This document shows, piece after piece, positions 50,468 to 58,739 of a DNA stretch of 62,439 nt (positions are counted from its first letter, which is position 1; each line of letters opens with the position of its first letter). Below the pieces are notes generated by a model. That model did not search any database and was not told the DNA's origin. It saw nothing but the letters and a program-made list of their open reading frames with translations. Both the position numbers and the translations under genes were made by a program. Origin of the DNA: Actinomycetes bacterium (GTDB lineage: Bacteria; Actinomycetota; Acidimicrobiia; Acidimicrobiales; Microtrichaceae); the NCBI GenBank assembly GCA_023437745.1, contig JAEZFI010000045.1, positions 1-62,439 on the forward strand. Reading direction: 5' to 3'.

Positions 50468-51844
50468 TCATCCCGTTGCGCCCTGCGCGCTGTGCTCGAT
50501 CAGACGGGACGTGCTGCGTCCCGAGACGTACGGGACCACGACGACCTCGCCACCCCACTCCGCCACGGTGGCGCGCTCGGGGATCGACAGCGGTGAGTGG
50601 TAGTCGCCGCCCTTCACGAACACGTCGGGTCGGAGGCGTCGGAGCGTCTCGACGGGAGTGGGCTCGTCGAAGACCACGACGGCGTCCACGTCCGACATCG
50701 CTCGGAGCACCGAGGCGCGGTCCTCCTGGCCGACCACCGGACGTCCCGGACCCTTGAGATCCGTGACGGAGCGGTCCGAGTTGAGCAGCACGACCAGGCA
50801 GTCGCCCAGCCGCGCAGCAGCACGGATCAGCTCGACGTGGCCGACGTGGATCAGGTCGAAGCAGCCGCCCGTGGCCACCACGACGCCCCCGGCGGCGCGG
50901 ACCCGTCGCACGACGCTCTCGGCATCCTCGCCGGACCGGCCACCGCCCGGGGTCGCCTCCAGAGCGGCGACGCCACCGAGCGCGACGAGCTCGCCCGCCC
51001 GGTGCACGGCGCGGACGACGGCGTCCGAGAGCAGCAGCCCGCTGCCGAGGCACACGGCGAGCTCCCCGGCGAAGCAGTCACCGGCCCCACACGCGTCGCC
51101 CACGACAGGGTGCCCCGTGACGGCGAGGGGCGGGATGCCCTCCTCCACGACGAGGGCACCCTCGTCTCCGCAGGTGAGCGCGACGGCACCCGCACCCGTG
51201 GACGCCCGCAGTCGACGCGCGGCATCGATGCGGCGGGCCATCGGCGACCGGCCGGACGGGCTTCCCTCATCGGCCGTCATCGCGGCGAGCTCGGCCAGGT
51301 TGGGGGTGAGCACCCGTGCGCCGGGCAGCGGCGGGGCCCCTCGCGGGTGCGGATCCCACACCACGGGCGCCGTGCCCTGCAACGCCTTCCTGAGCAGCGG
51401 GTGGCGCAGGAGCCCGAGCCCGTAGTCCGAGGCGAGGACGACGTCCGCGCCTCCACCGACGCGGTCGAGCGAACCGACGACCTGCAGCTCGGGCGGCGTT
51501 GCCGCCCGGTCCACCCTCGTCACGGTGGTGCGGTCGACGCGGATGCGCGTCTTGATCCCCGTGACCCCTTCGCCCTGTGCGAGGTCGACCACCTCGACGC
51601 CGTGCCGAGTCGTCCAGCGCCGCACCTCGTCACCCGCCCGGTCCGGCGCGAGTGCCGTGGCGAGGGTGACCTGCGCACCCGCGCGCTGGGCCAGCACCGC
51701 GGTCAGCGCGGCGCCGCCCCCTCGTCGCGTGGTGTGCGCCTGCGTGACCACCGGCACCGGACCGTCGGGCGAGAGCCGATCCGCTGCCCCCGACACGTCG
51801 ACGTCCAGGAACGCATCGCCGACGACGAGCACCCGAGGCGTCAC
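50468..51844 (-). CDS. hldE: Bifunctional heptose-7-phosphate kinase / heptose-1-phosphate adenylyltransferase
   Basis: A 458-residue two-domain enzyme of ADP-heptose synthesis. Residues 1-300: ribokinase-type kinase with VLVVGDAFLDVDVSG, TRRGGGAALTAV and the catalytic GDACGAGDCFAGELAV. Residues 320-458: nucleotidyltransferase with VATGGCFDLIHVGHVELIR (HxGH motif) and VVFDEPTPVETLRRLRPDV, GGDYH. Both active sites look intact. GTG start overlaps gmhA by four bases. Confidence 0.93.
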   Translation of the reverse strand: MTPRVLVVGDAFLDVDVSGAADRLSPDGPVPVVTQAHTTRRGGGAALTAVLAQRAGAQVTLATALAPDRAGDEVRRWTTRHGVEVVDLAQGEGVTGIKTRIRVDRTTVTRVDRAATPPELQVVGSLDRVGGGADVVLASDYGLGLLRHPLLRKALQGTAPVVWDPHPRGAPPLPGARVLTPNLAELAAMTADEGSPSGRSPMARRIDAARRLRASTGAGAVALTCGDEGALVVEEGIPPLAVTGHPVVGDACGAGDCFAGELAVCLGSGLLLSDAVVRAVHRAGELVALGGVAALEATPGGGRSGEDAESVVRRVRAAGGVVVATGGCFDLIHVGHVELIRAAARLGDCLVVLLNSDRSVTDLKGPGRPVVGQEDRASVLRAMSDVDAVVVFDEPTPVETLRRLRPDVFVKGGDYHSPLSIPERATVAEWGGEVVVVPYVSGRSTSRLIEHSAQGATG

Positions 51845-52464
51845 GTGCCCGGACCCGTCTCGTCGTCGGGCTCCATGCCGCTCAGTTCGCCGTCCAGCGC
51901 CGCGCACAGCAGGTGGATGAGGACCTGGTGGCCCTCCTGGATGTGCGAGGTCGCCCGGGCATCGACCCGGATCGACCGTTCGCACGCCTGCGCCAAGGGT
52001 GAGTCGCCCGGGCCGATCAGACCCCAGGGATGCGCGCCCGACGCCGTCGCCTGCGCAGCTGCGGCCACCAGGTTCGGGCTGCGACCCGACGTGGAGAGCA
52101 GCACGACGACGTCGCCGGGCCGTGCGTGCGCGGCCACCTGACGCTCGATCATGTGCTCGAAGCCGTAGTCGTTCCCCAGCGCGGTCACCACCGCGGGGTC
52201 GGTCACGAGCGACACGGCGGGCAGCGCCGTCCGCTCGCCCTCGAACCGCCCGACGATCTCCGCCACGAGGTGTCCCGACTGGGCCGCCGAGCCCCCGTTC
52301 CCCGCAGCGAGCAGCCTGCCGCCCGCGCCGAACGTCCCAGCGAGCAGCGAGGCCCAGGCAGCGATCTCGTCGACGTGCTGCTCGAGCGACGCCACGGCGT
52401 CGACGGAGCCGTGCAGCCGCGCCCGCAGGTCTCCGGTCGTCGAGGGGCGGTGGTCCGTGATCAC
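51841..52464 (-). CDS. gmhA: Sedoheptulose-7-phosphate isomerase (GmhA-like SIS protein)
   Basis: A 207-residue SIS-domain enzyme that makes D-glycero-manno-heptose 7-phosphate. Motifs: LLAAGNGGSAAQSGHLVAEI, NDYGFEHMIERQV, VVLLSTSGRSPNLVAAA and the late TSHIQEGHQVLIHLLC with the Glu/His of the active site. GTG start overlapping the GT4 gene by four bases. Confidence 0.92.
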   Translation of the reverse strand: MITDHRPSTTGDLRARLHGSVDAVASLEQHVDEIAAWASLLAGTFGAGGRLLAAGNGGSAAQSGHLVAEIVGRFEGERTALPAVSLVTDPAVVTALGNDYGFEHMIERQVAAHARPGDVVVLLSTSGRSPNLVAAAAQATASGAHPWGLIGPGDSPLAQACERSIRVDARATSHIQEGHQVLIHLLCAALDGELSGMEPDDETGPGT

Positions 52465-53693
52465 GACCGCGCCCCCTCGGACACGTTCGCCATGGCCGTC
52501 AACTGGTAGGCCTGCTCCACCTGCTCGGCGATCACGTCCCACGAGTACTGCTCCCGGCCGCGAGCCGCCCCGGCTGTCCCGAGGCGGTGGCGGAGCAGCG
52601 GGTCGGCCGCCAGCCGTGCGATCGACCTGGCGAGCGCAGCCGGGTTGCGGGGTGGCACGACGAGACCGGTCACCTCGTCGACCACCGAGTCGACCAGCCC
52701 GCCGACGGCCGACACGACCACGGGCCGCCCGGACGCCATGATCTCGATCGGCACGATCCCGAAGGGCTCGTACCACGGCACGCACACGGCGAGGTCGTGC
52801 GCGGCGATCACCTGCGGGACCTCCTCCCGCGCCACGCGGCCGACGAAGCGCACGCGATCCGCGACGCCCAGGCGCTCGGCCAGCCCCGACAGGCGGCAGA
52901 CCTCGGGGTCGAGGGACAGCGCGTCGGGGGTCGGTCCGCCGGCCACCGTGAGCTCGACGTCGCGCACGGCCGCCACGGCCCGGATCACGTCATCGACGCC
53001 CTTGCGGGGGACGAGGCGCCCCAGCGACAGCACGCGCAGGCGGTCGTGGCGGATCGGCCGCTTCGGGGTGAAGGCGCCGTGGTCGACACCGCAGGGGACG
53101 ACCGAGATCCGGTTGGGGTCGGCGCCAAGGTCGACGAGCTCGCGCACCTCGTCCTGGCAGGTGGCGATCACTCGGTCGACCGAGTGCAGGAGCTGGGACT
53201 CGACGGCCAGGCGGTTGGGTGGCGAGGTGTCGGCGGCGCCCTGGTGGCGACGCTTGACCACCCCGAGGGCGTGGAAGGTGTGCGCGACGGGCAGGTGGTG
53301 CCGCTGTGCCGCCTGCACCGCGGCGTAGCCCGACATCCAGAAGTGCGAGTGGACCACGTCGGGTGGCGACTCGGCCCAGACCTGGGCGAGGCCGTCGGCG
53401 AACGTGTCCATGTAGGGGAACAGCTCGTCCTTCGGCACCTCGGCCGGAGGGCCGGCGGCGACGTGGTGGACGGTGACGCCGGGGGCCAGCTCGACCCGGT
53501 CGGGGAGCACGGTGCTGTCCCGCCGGGTGTGCACCACCACCTCGGCGCCGCGCCGGGCGAGCCTCGTGGCGAGCTCCGCGACCACCACGTTCTGGCCGCC
53601 GGCGTCCTCACCGCCGAGGACGGCGAGCGGACTCGCGTGCTCGGAGACCATGTCGATCCGGTGGATGCCGCGGGCGAATGATGCATCCGTCAT
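52461..53693 (-). CDS. Family 4 glycosyltransferase
   Basis: A 410-residue GT-B enzyme. N-terminal acceptor domain MVSEHASPLAVLGGEDAGGQ and VVHSHFWMSG; C-terminal donor domain with LSLGRLVPRKGVDDVI, GRVAREEVPQVIAAHDLAV, and the EX7E-type PWYEPFGIVPIEIMASGRPV. It is close in plan to sucrose-phosphate-synthase/MshA-like GT4 enzymes. Donor and acceptor unknown. ATG overlaps the preceding gene's stop by four bases. Confidence 0.9.
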   Translation of the reverse strand: MTDASFARGIHRIDMVSEHASPLAVLGGEDAGGQNVVVAELATRLARRGAEVVVHTRRDSTVLPDRVELAPGVTVHHVAAGPPAEVPKDELFPYMDTFADGLAQVWAESPPDVVHSHFWMSGYAAVQAAQRHHLPVAHTFHALGVVKRRHQGAADTSPPNRLAVESQLLHSVDRVIATCQDEVRELVDLGADPNRISVVPCGVDHGAFTPKRPIRHDRLRVLSLGRLVPRKGVDDVIRAVAAVRDVELTVAGGPTPDALSLDPEVCRLSGLAERLGVADRVRFVGRVAREEVPQVIAAHDLAVCVPWYEPFGIVPIEIMASGRPVVVSAVGGLVDSVVDEVTGLVVPPRNPAALARSIARLAADPLLRHRLGTAGAARGREQYSWDVIAEQVEQAYQLTAMANVSEGARS

Positions 53694-54646
53694 GACGAAA
53701 CCTCCTTCAGCACCTCGTCCCAGTCCTGCAGGAACCGCGTCAGCGCGAATCGGGTGCGGACGGCCTCGCGGGCGAGGCTGCCCTCCTCCGTGGCGCGCTC
53801 CGGTGCGACCAGGTAGTCCCGGTACCGCTCGTGCAACTGCCCCACGTCGCTCGCGACGAGACCACCGCCGTTCGGCACCACCGACGGCGCCTCCGTCGCC
53901 GCGACGGCGAGGGGTGGGACGCCCAGCATCATCGACTCGAGGAGCGACAGGCCGAGCGACGTCCACCGGTTGAGGTGGAGGTAGCACCGGCGACGAGCGA
54001 CCTCCCGGTGCAGTTCGGGGTGGGTGAGATCCCCGCGGGGCGCCACGCCCTCGACGCAGTCGGCGACGTCGTCGTTGCCCATCCCGTAGAGGTCGACCGG
54101 GGCGATCCTGGCGAACCCGTCGAGGAGGTCGGTCCCGACCAGGCGCCAGCGACGCACCGCCTCGTTGATCACCGCGGCGGCGGCCGGGACCTCGCCCGAG
54201 TAGCGGTGACCCGGGTCGGGGATCCCGTGCTCCACCACGGTGCTCGGCGTCGCGCCGACGTCCCACAGCAGCGCGTTGTGGTGCGTGACGTGGACGACGA
54301 GGAGCTCCGGCCGATCCGCGGCCCAGTGCCGCATCTCGGCGATGTCGCCCCTCGGCATGTTGTGCTCGAGGACCACGGTGGGGACGTCGATCCCGGGTCG
54401 GAGTCCGAACCAGTCCTCGACCAGTGAGGTCAGCTCGACCGGCCGCTGGACCACCACGACGTCCGGGCGGGCGTACGGGGCGCGCTCCCGTGTGACCTCC
54501 TGCGCCGAGGCAGGCCACGTCCAGGTGGCCGCTCGACCTCGACCGTCGGCGTCCCGCTGCGGGTTCGCCGGGATCAGGTAGTCGTGGGAGCCCTGGACGA
54601 ACGCTGTCGTCCACGACCCGTGCTGATGCCAGATCGCCACCCTCAT
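53690..54646 (-). CDS. Glycosyltransferase (GT-B, cluster-specific)
   Basis: A 318-residue protein that starts RVAIWHQHGSWTTAFVQG and has VVVLEHNMPRGDIAEM, RCYLHLNRWTSLGLSLLES and MMLGVPPLAVAATEAPSVVP, typical of the GT-B donor half with its conserved Glu. I know similar proteins beside heptose and carbamoyltransferase genes in other actinomycetes, from memory only. Acceptor unknown. Overlaps both neighbours by four bases. Confidence 0.8.
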   Translation of the reverse strand: MRVAIWHQHGSWTTAFVQGSHDYLIPANPQRDADGRGRAATWTWPASAQEVTRERAPYARPDVVVVQRPVELTSLVEDWFGLRPGIDVPTVVLEHNMPRGDIAEMRHWAADRPELLVVHVTHHNALLWDVGATPSTVVEHGIPDPGHRYSGEVPAAAAVINEAVRRWRLVGTDLLDGFARIAPVDLYGMGNDDVADCVEGVAPRGDLTHPELHREVARRRCYLHLNRWTSLGLSLLESMMLGVPPLAVAATEAPSVVPNGGGLVASDVGQLHERYRDYLVAPERATEEGSLAREAVRTRFALTRFLQDWDEVLKEVSS

Positions 54647-56154
54647 CGCCCGGGCCCCGGAGTCAGGAGCGCCAGTTCGGTCGCTGCGGCGAGTCGGTCC
54701 ACGACCGTCGGCGCAGCCAGCACCTCCGCCGGCCTGGTCGCTGCGGTCGGCACCATGATCGCCGTGGCGCCTGCTGCGAGGGCGGCCTCGACGTCGGCGC
54801 CGATGTCGCCGATGACGACGCACCGGCGCGGATCGACGCCCATCGAGGCCGCCGCGTCGATGACGAGGCCGGGGTGGGGCTTGCGGCGGGTGCAGCCGTC
54901 ACCGTCGACGTGGCCGCACCACTCCCACACGTCGAAGGGGCCGAGGACCTCCTCGACCCGCGAGTTCACTGCGCGCACGTCGTCGGGGGAGAGCAGGCCA
55001 CGTCCGATGCCGCTCTGGTTCGACACCACACCGACGGCCACACCGGCGCAGCGCGCGTTGCGCAGCGCGGCGGATCCGTCGGGAACCGGGTCCACCCTCT
55101 CCGGGTCGCCGTTGTAGGGCACGTCGACGATGAGCGTGCCGTCGCGGTCGAAGAGGAGGCCGTCGACGCGAGGGGCGCGTGACCAGCCGCGCCACAGACC
55201 CTGCAGCCACCACCCGACCGCGGCAGGAGGGATCGCCAGGGAGGTGGCGAACAGCGCGGCGAGCTCACCGGGACGCCTGCTCGCACCCCACCAGCGCCGG
55301 GCGGTGAGCTCCGCGGTGGCGGTGCCCCACACGAGCGCAGCGACACGCCCTCGCCTCGAACGACGGCCGCTGACCGCCAGCAGCGCGACGGCCACCGTCG
55401 CCGCGTGGATCGGCCGTCGACCACGCGGCACGTCGCCGAGGCGCCGCCAGCCCCACCCGTGCCGGAGGAGGAGGCGGGCGTCGTCGGCGTTCCCCCGCTG
55501 GCGTCGGACGCTCTCCCACCAGGGCGCCTCTGCAACGGGGTGAGTGGAACGCCGAGCGCCCCGCACCAACGTCCAACCGGCACGGCGGAGGCGGATCGCC
55601 AGGTCGGTGTCCTCGCGGAACGCGTGGGGGAACGTCGGGTCGAAACCGCCGATCGAACGGAGCGCGTCGACCTTGACGGCCATGTCGGCGGTGATCCACG
55701 CCGCCTGCTCGAGGGCCCTCACGCTGTTCTGCCAATCGGTCGAGCGGCCGGCCACCGGGACCTGCACCCGACCCTGGACGGCACCGACCTCCGGGCGGCC
55801 GGCGACGGCGACGAGGTCGGCCGCCAGGGTGGACGACCACTCGGGTCCGACCCGGACGTCGTCGTCCACGAAGACGATCCACGAGGCCTCGGTGCCGCTC
55901 CAACCGACGTTCCGGGCGAAGGCCGGCCCCCGCCCACCCGAGCGCCGCACCACCACTCCGGCCCCGAGGTCGAGTGGTGCGCTCGGCGCCGGGCGGTCGT
56001 CCACCACCACGATGCGGGTGGTGGGCGGGACCTGCGCACGCAGGGCGGCGACCAGCGTCGCGAGCGAGCTCCGTCCGACCGTCGGCACCACGACGTCGTA
56101 CGTGACCGGTGACCCTGGGGTCGGGAGACGGGAGGTGGAAGCGGCTCTGCGCAT
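54643..56154 (-). CDS. Fusion of family 2 glycosyltransferase and GmhB-like HAD phosphatase
   Basis: A 503-residue fusion. Residues about 18-260: GT2 domain with YDVVVPTVGRSSL, VVVDDRPAPSAP, IVFVDDDVRVGPEW and the HAFREDTDLAIRLRRAGW acceptor motif. A hydrophobic segment follows (about 260-320). Residues 330-503: HAD phosphatase of the heptose-1,7-bisphosphate type with LLFDRDGTLIVDVPYNGDP, SNQSGIGRG, RRKPHPG and VIGDIGADVEAAL. The GmhB zinc loop reads CGHVDGDGCTR, so one of the usual four ligands is Thr. ATG 56154 is chosen because it lies ten bases after a GGGTAG box; the ATG at 56172 overlaps that box. First gene of the six-gene heptose operon. Confidence 0.88.
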   Translation of the reverse strand: MRRAASTSRLPTPGSPVTYDVVVPTVGRSSLATLVAALRAQVPPTTRIVVVDDRPAPSAPLDLGAGVVVRRSGGRGPAFARNVGWSGTEASWIVFVDDDVRVGPEWSSTLAADLVAVAGRPEVGAVQGRVQVPVAGRSTDWQNSVRALEQAAWITADMAVKVDALRSIGGFDPTFPHAFREDTDLAIRLRRAGWTLVRGARRSTHPVAEAPWWESVRRQRGNADDARLLLRHGWGWRRLGDVPRGRRPIHAATVAVALLAVSGRRSRRGRVAALVWGTATAELTARRWWGASRRPGELAALFATSLAIPPAAVGWWLQGLWRGWSRAPRVDGLLFDRDGTLIVDVPYNGDPERVDPVPDGSAALRNARCAGVAVGVVSNQSGIGRGLLSPDDVRAVNSRVEEVLGPFDVWEWCGHVDGDGCTRRKPHPGLVIDAAASMGVDPRRCVVIGDIGADVEAALAAGATAIMVPTAATRPAEVLAAPTVVDRLAAATELALLTPGPGR

Positions 56155-56164
56155 CCACTTCGGC

Positions 56165-56190
56165 CTACCCATCGACCTCGCGGTCAGAAC
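56165..56190 (-). promoter_or_regulatory. GTT-16-GGGTAG promoter candidate for the leftward heptose operon
   Basis: Minus strand GTTC (56190-56187), 16 bases, GGGTAG (56170-56165), ten bases to ATG 56154. Back to back with a similar rightward pair at 56218. Confidence 0.5.
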
Positions 56191-56217
56191 AGTCCTCGTG
56201 ACGAATTCTCTGCCGTG

Positions 56218-56242
56218 GTTCGCGACGCTCGGGGGCGGGTAG
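56218..56242 (+). promoter_or_regulatory. GTT-15-GGGTAG promoter candidate for the heptosyltransferase pair
   Basis: GTTC (56218-56221), 15 bases, GGGTAG (56237-56242), 39 bases before GTG 56282. With the leftward pair it makes a divergent control region of about 127 bases. Confidence 0.5.
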
Positions 56243-56281
56243 TGGGCGGACAGGAGGTGCGGGAGACGACTCCCGACACAC

Positions 56282-57331
56282 GTGGAACGACCACCTGATC
56301 GATCGACCAGCCAGGGGTCGCGCACGGTCCTCATCGTGCGCGCCGACAACCTCGGGGACGTGCTGCTGGCCGGGCCGGCGGTGCGCGCGGTCGCCTCCAG
56401 CGGTGCACGTGTGGTGATGGCCGTGTCGCCTCGCGGGCGGCCTGCGGCCGAGCGGCTGCCGGGGATCGGGCACGTCGTCGAGGTGGAGCTGCCGTGGATC
56501 AGCGCCGACCCCGTGCCGTACGACGAAGCGCAGCACGAGCGACTGGTCGAGTCGCTGCGGGCGGTGCGCGCGGACGAGGCGCTGGTGCTCACCTCGTACC
56601 ACCAGTCGGCGCTACCGACCGCCCTGCTCCTGCGCCTGGCCGGGGTCCCGTGGATCACCGCGATCTCCGAGGACTACCCCGGGTCCCTCCTCGACGTCCG
56701 GGTCCCGCCCCCGCCACCGATGCACGAGGTCGAGCGCATGCTCGCCGTGGCGGCCGCCGCGGGCTACGTGCTGGAGGAGGGCGACGACCGGTCGCTGCAC
56801 ATCGCCGGCGCCCCCACGCCCGGCGACTGGTCCGAAGTGGGTCCCTACGTGGTGGTGCACCCCGGCTGCAGCGTCCCGGCGCGCACCCTCGATCCGGACC
56901 GGTGGGCGGCGATCGTGGCGGAGCTCGGCCGCCGCACCGCCGTGGTGGTCACGGGCTCGGTCGCCGAGCGCCGGCTGGTCGATCGTGTCCTCGCCCACCA
57001 GCCGGACGGGGTGCGTGCGGCGATCACCTCGAGGTTCGACGACCTGGCGTGCGTCCTCGCCGGCGCCTCGGCGGTGGTCGTCGGCAACACGGGTCCGGCC
57101 CACCTCGCTGCGGCGCTGGGCGTACCCGTGGTCTCGATCTTCGCGCCGACGGTGGATCCCGACGCATGGCGCCCGTGGGGCGTTCCCCATCGGCTGCTCG
57201 GCCGACTCGACATCGCGTGCGCCGGGTGTCGGAGCCGGGTCTGTCCCCTCGACGAGCAGGCGTGCCTCGCCGCAGTGCGGCCGGGGGACGTGGTGGCCGC
57301 CGTCGCCGAGCTGGCCGGCGTTCTCCGATGA
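56282..57331 (+). CDS. Family 9 glycosyltransferase (heptosyltransferase-like)
   Basis: A 349-residue GT9 enzyme. N-terminal VLIVRADNLGDVLLAGPAVR, donor-half VVVHPGCSVPARTLDPDRW, VVVTGSVAERRLV, VVVGNTGPAHLAAALGVPVV and the late cysteine cluster CAGCRSRVCPLDEQACL that is common in heptosyltransferases. ADP-heptose is the expected donor. GTG 56282. Overlaps the next GT9 gene by four bases. Confidence 0.9.
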   Translation: MERPPDRSTSQGSRTVLIVRADNLGDVLLAGPAVRAVASSGARVVMAVSPRGRPAAERLPGIGHVVEVELPWISADPVPYDEAQHERLVESLRAVRADEALVLTSYHQSALPTALLLRLAGVPWITAISEDYPGSLLDVRVPPPPPMHEVERMLAVAAAAGYVLEEGDDRSLHIAGAPTPGDWSEVGPYVVVHPGCSVPARTLDPDRWAAIVAELGRRTAVVVTGSVAERRLVDRVLAHQPDGVRAAITSRFDDLACVLAGASAVVVGNTGPAHLAAALGVPVVSIFAPTVDPDAWRPWGVPHRLLGRLDIACAGCRSRVCPLDEQACLAAVRPGDVVAAVAELAGVLR

Positions 57332-58413
57332 CCCGCTACGTGGCGCTGAGGGCGAGCGGGCTCGGCGACCTGCTCTGCGTGGTGCCGGCGTTGTCCGCGT
57401 TGCGCTCCGCAGGCCGCACCGAGCTGTGGACGTCGCCGTGGCTGGTGCCGTTCGCCCGCGCCCACGGGCTGGGTCACGAGGTGCGCCCAGTGGCTTCGAT
57501 CGCCGACGTGCCGCCTGCCTCGCTCGAGGGTGCCATCGCGGTGAACCTCCACGGCAGCGGACCCGAATCGCACCGCTTCCTCCTCACCGCGGGCCCGCGG
57601 GTGCTGTGGGGCCACCGGCACGGCGACGTCCCGGAGTCGTCGGACGGGCCGACGTGGCGCGAGGGCGAGCACGAGGTCGATCGGTGGCGCCGACTGCTCG
57701 GGCACTACGGCGTCGACGCCCACCGCACCTCGCTCCGACTGACGCCTCCCGTGACGCCGGTGCCTGGCGCGCCCGTCCTGCTCCACGTCGGCGCCGGGGC
57801 GCCGGGGAGACGCTGGCCAGCGGACCGCTGGTCGCGCATCGCGGCGCGCCTCCGGCGTGACGGGATGCCCGTGCGACTCTCGGGCGGTCCCGGGGAGGAC
57901 CGTCGGCTCCGGTGGATCGCCCAGTCGTCCCGGGTGGGAGAGCGAGCGATCGTGCCGACGAACCTCGACCTGCTGTCGTTCTCCGCCGTGGTGGCCGGCG
58001 CCGCCGCCGTCGTCGTGGGGGACACCGGGGTCGCCCACCTGGCCACTGCGTTCGACCGGCCGAGCGTGGTGCTGTTCGGTCCCGTGCCGCCCGCGGAATG
58101 GGGGCCGCCACCCGGTCCTCGTCACATCGCGCTCTGGGCGGGGCGCCGCGGTGACCCGCACGGTCGCGACCTGGACCCCGGGCTGGCGGAGCTGGGCGTC
58201 CACGAGGTCTGGCGTGCGTTGCGCCGGATCCTCGACGGGGCGGCAGCAGAGCCGACTCCCGGTCGGTGGGCCGACGAACCGACCGCGAGTGCCCGTCAGG
58301 CGGGTCGGCCCCGCTCGTCCATCTTCGGATCGGCGGGCGAGGTGCTCGACTGCGGCTCGCCGTCGGCCGAGAGCGTCGAGCCGTCCAGTTCGGGCAGCCG
58401 GCCGCCCCAGTAG
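57328..58413 (+). CDS. Family 9 glycosyltransferase (heptosyltransferase-like), second copy
   Basis: A 361-residue GT9 enzyme: YVALRASGLGDLLCVVPAL, VLLHVGAGAPGRRWPADRW, VRLSGGPGEDRRL and VVVGDTGVAHLATAFDRPSV. It lacks the cysteine cluster of its neighbour. The fold ends near residue 310; the last 50 residues are Ser/Pro-rich and overlap the 3' end of the convergent membrane-protein gene by 118 bases, which is unusual and may reflect a lost stop. Confidence 0.88.
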   Translation: MTRYVALRASGLGDLLCVVPALSALRSAGRTELWTSPWLVPFARAHGLGHEVRPVASIADVPPASLEGAIAVNLHGSGPESHRFLLTAGPRVLWGHRHGDVPESSDGPTWREGEHEVDRWRRLLGHYGVDAHRTSLRLTPPVTPVPGAPVLLHVGAGAPGRRWPADRWSRIAARLRRDGMPVRLSGGPGEDRRLRWIAQSSRVGERAIVPTNLDLLSFSAVVAGAAAVVVGDTGVAHLATAFDRPSVVLFGPVPPAEWGPPPGPRHIALWAGRRGDPHGRDLDPGLAELGVHEVWRALRRILDGAAAEPTPGRWADEPTASARQAGRPRSSIFGSAGEVLDCGSPSAESVEPSSSGSRPPQ

Positions 58414-58730
58414 ACGAGGCCCACGGTGCCGCCGGCGATCGCCCCGATGATCGCGCACGTGAGGATGCGCAGGCCCAGCGCGACGTCCGCGTCACCCCAG
58501 CCGATGAGGCCGAACGGACTCAGGAGCAGCGCGCCGATGACGCCACCGACGAGCGCCCCGGCGAGGCCGCCCTTGGTCTGTCCGCCGACGTGGGTGGCCT
58601 CGTGGTGGTGGCGCTCCATGCGGTCGGCCACGGAGTGGCCGCGTTCGGGGACCGGATCCCGGTCGTCGGGCTGGGCGAGGTCGTCGATCGCCCGCTCGAC
58701 CTGCCGAACCTGTCGTTGTCTCGTGGTCAT
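58296..58730 (-). CDS. Small two-helix glycine-zipper-like membrane protein
   Basis: A 144-residue protein: a charged N-terminal helix (RQRQVRQVERAIDDLAQ), a His-rich stretch, then two membrane segments (GGLAGALVGGVIGALLL and LGLRILTCAIIGAIAGGTVG) with small-residue packing, and a disordered tail. It resembles stress-induced membrane proteins, without a clear family. ATG nine bases after a GGGTAG box. Overlaps the convergent GT9 gene by 118 bases. Confidence 0.7.
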   Translation of the reverse strand: MTTRQRQVRQVERAIDDLAQPDDRDPVPERGHSVADRMERHHHEATHVGGQTKGGLAGALVGGVIGALLLSPFGLIGWGDADVALGLRILTCAIIGAIAGGTVGLVYWGGRLPELDGSTLSADGEPQSSTSPADPKMDERGRPA

Positions 58731-58739
58731 GGGAGGCCC

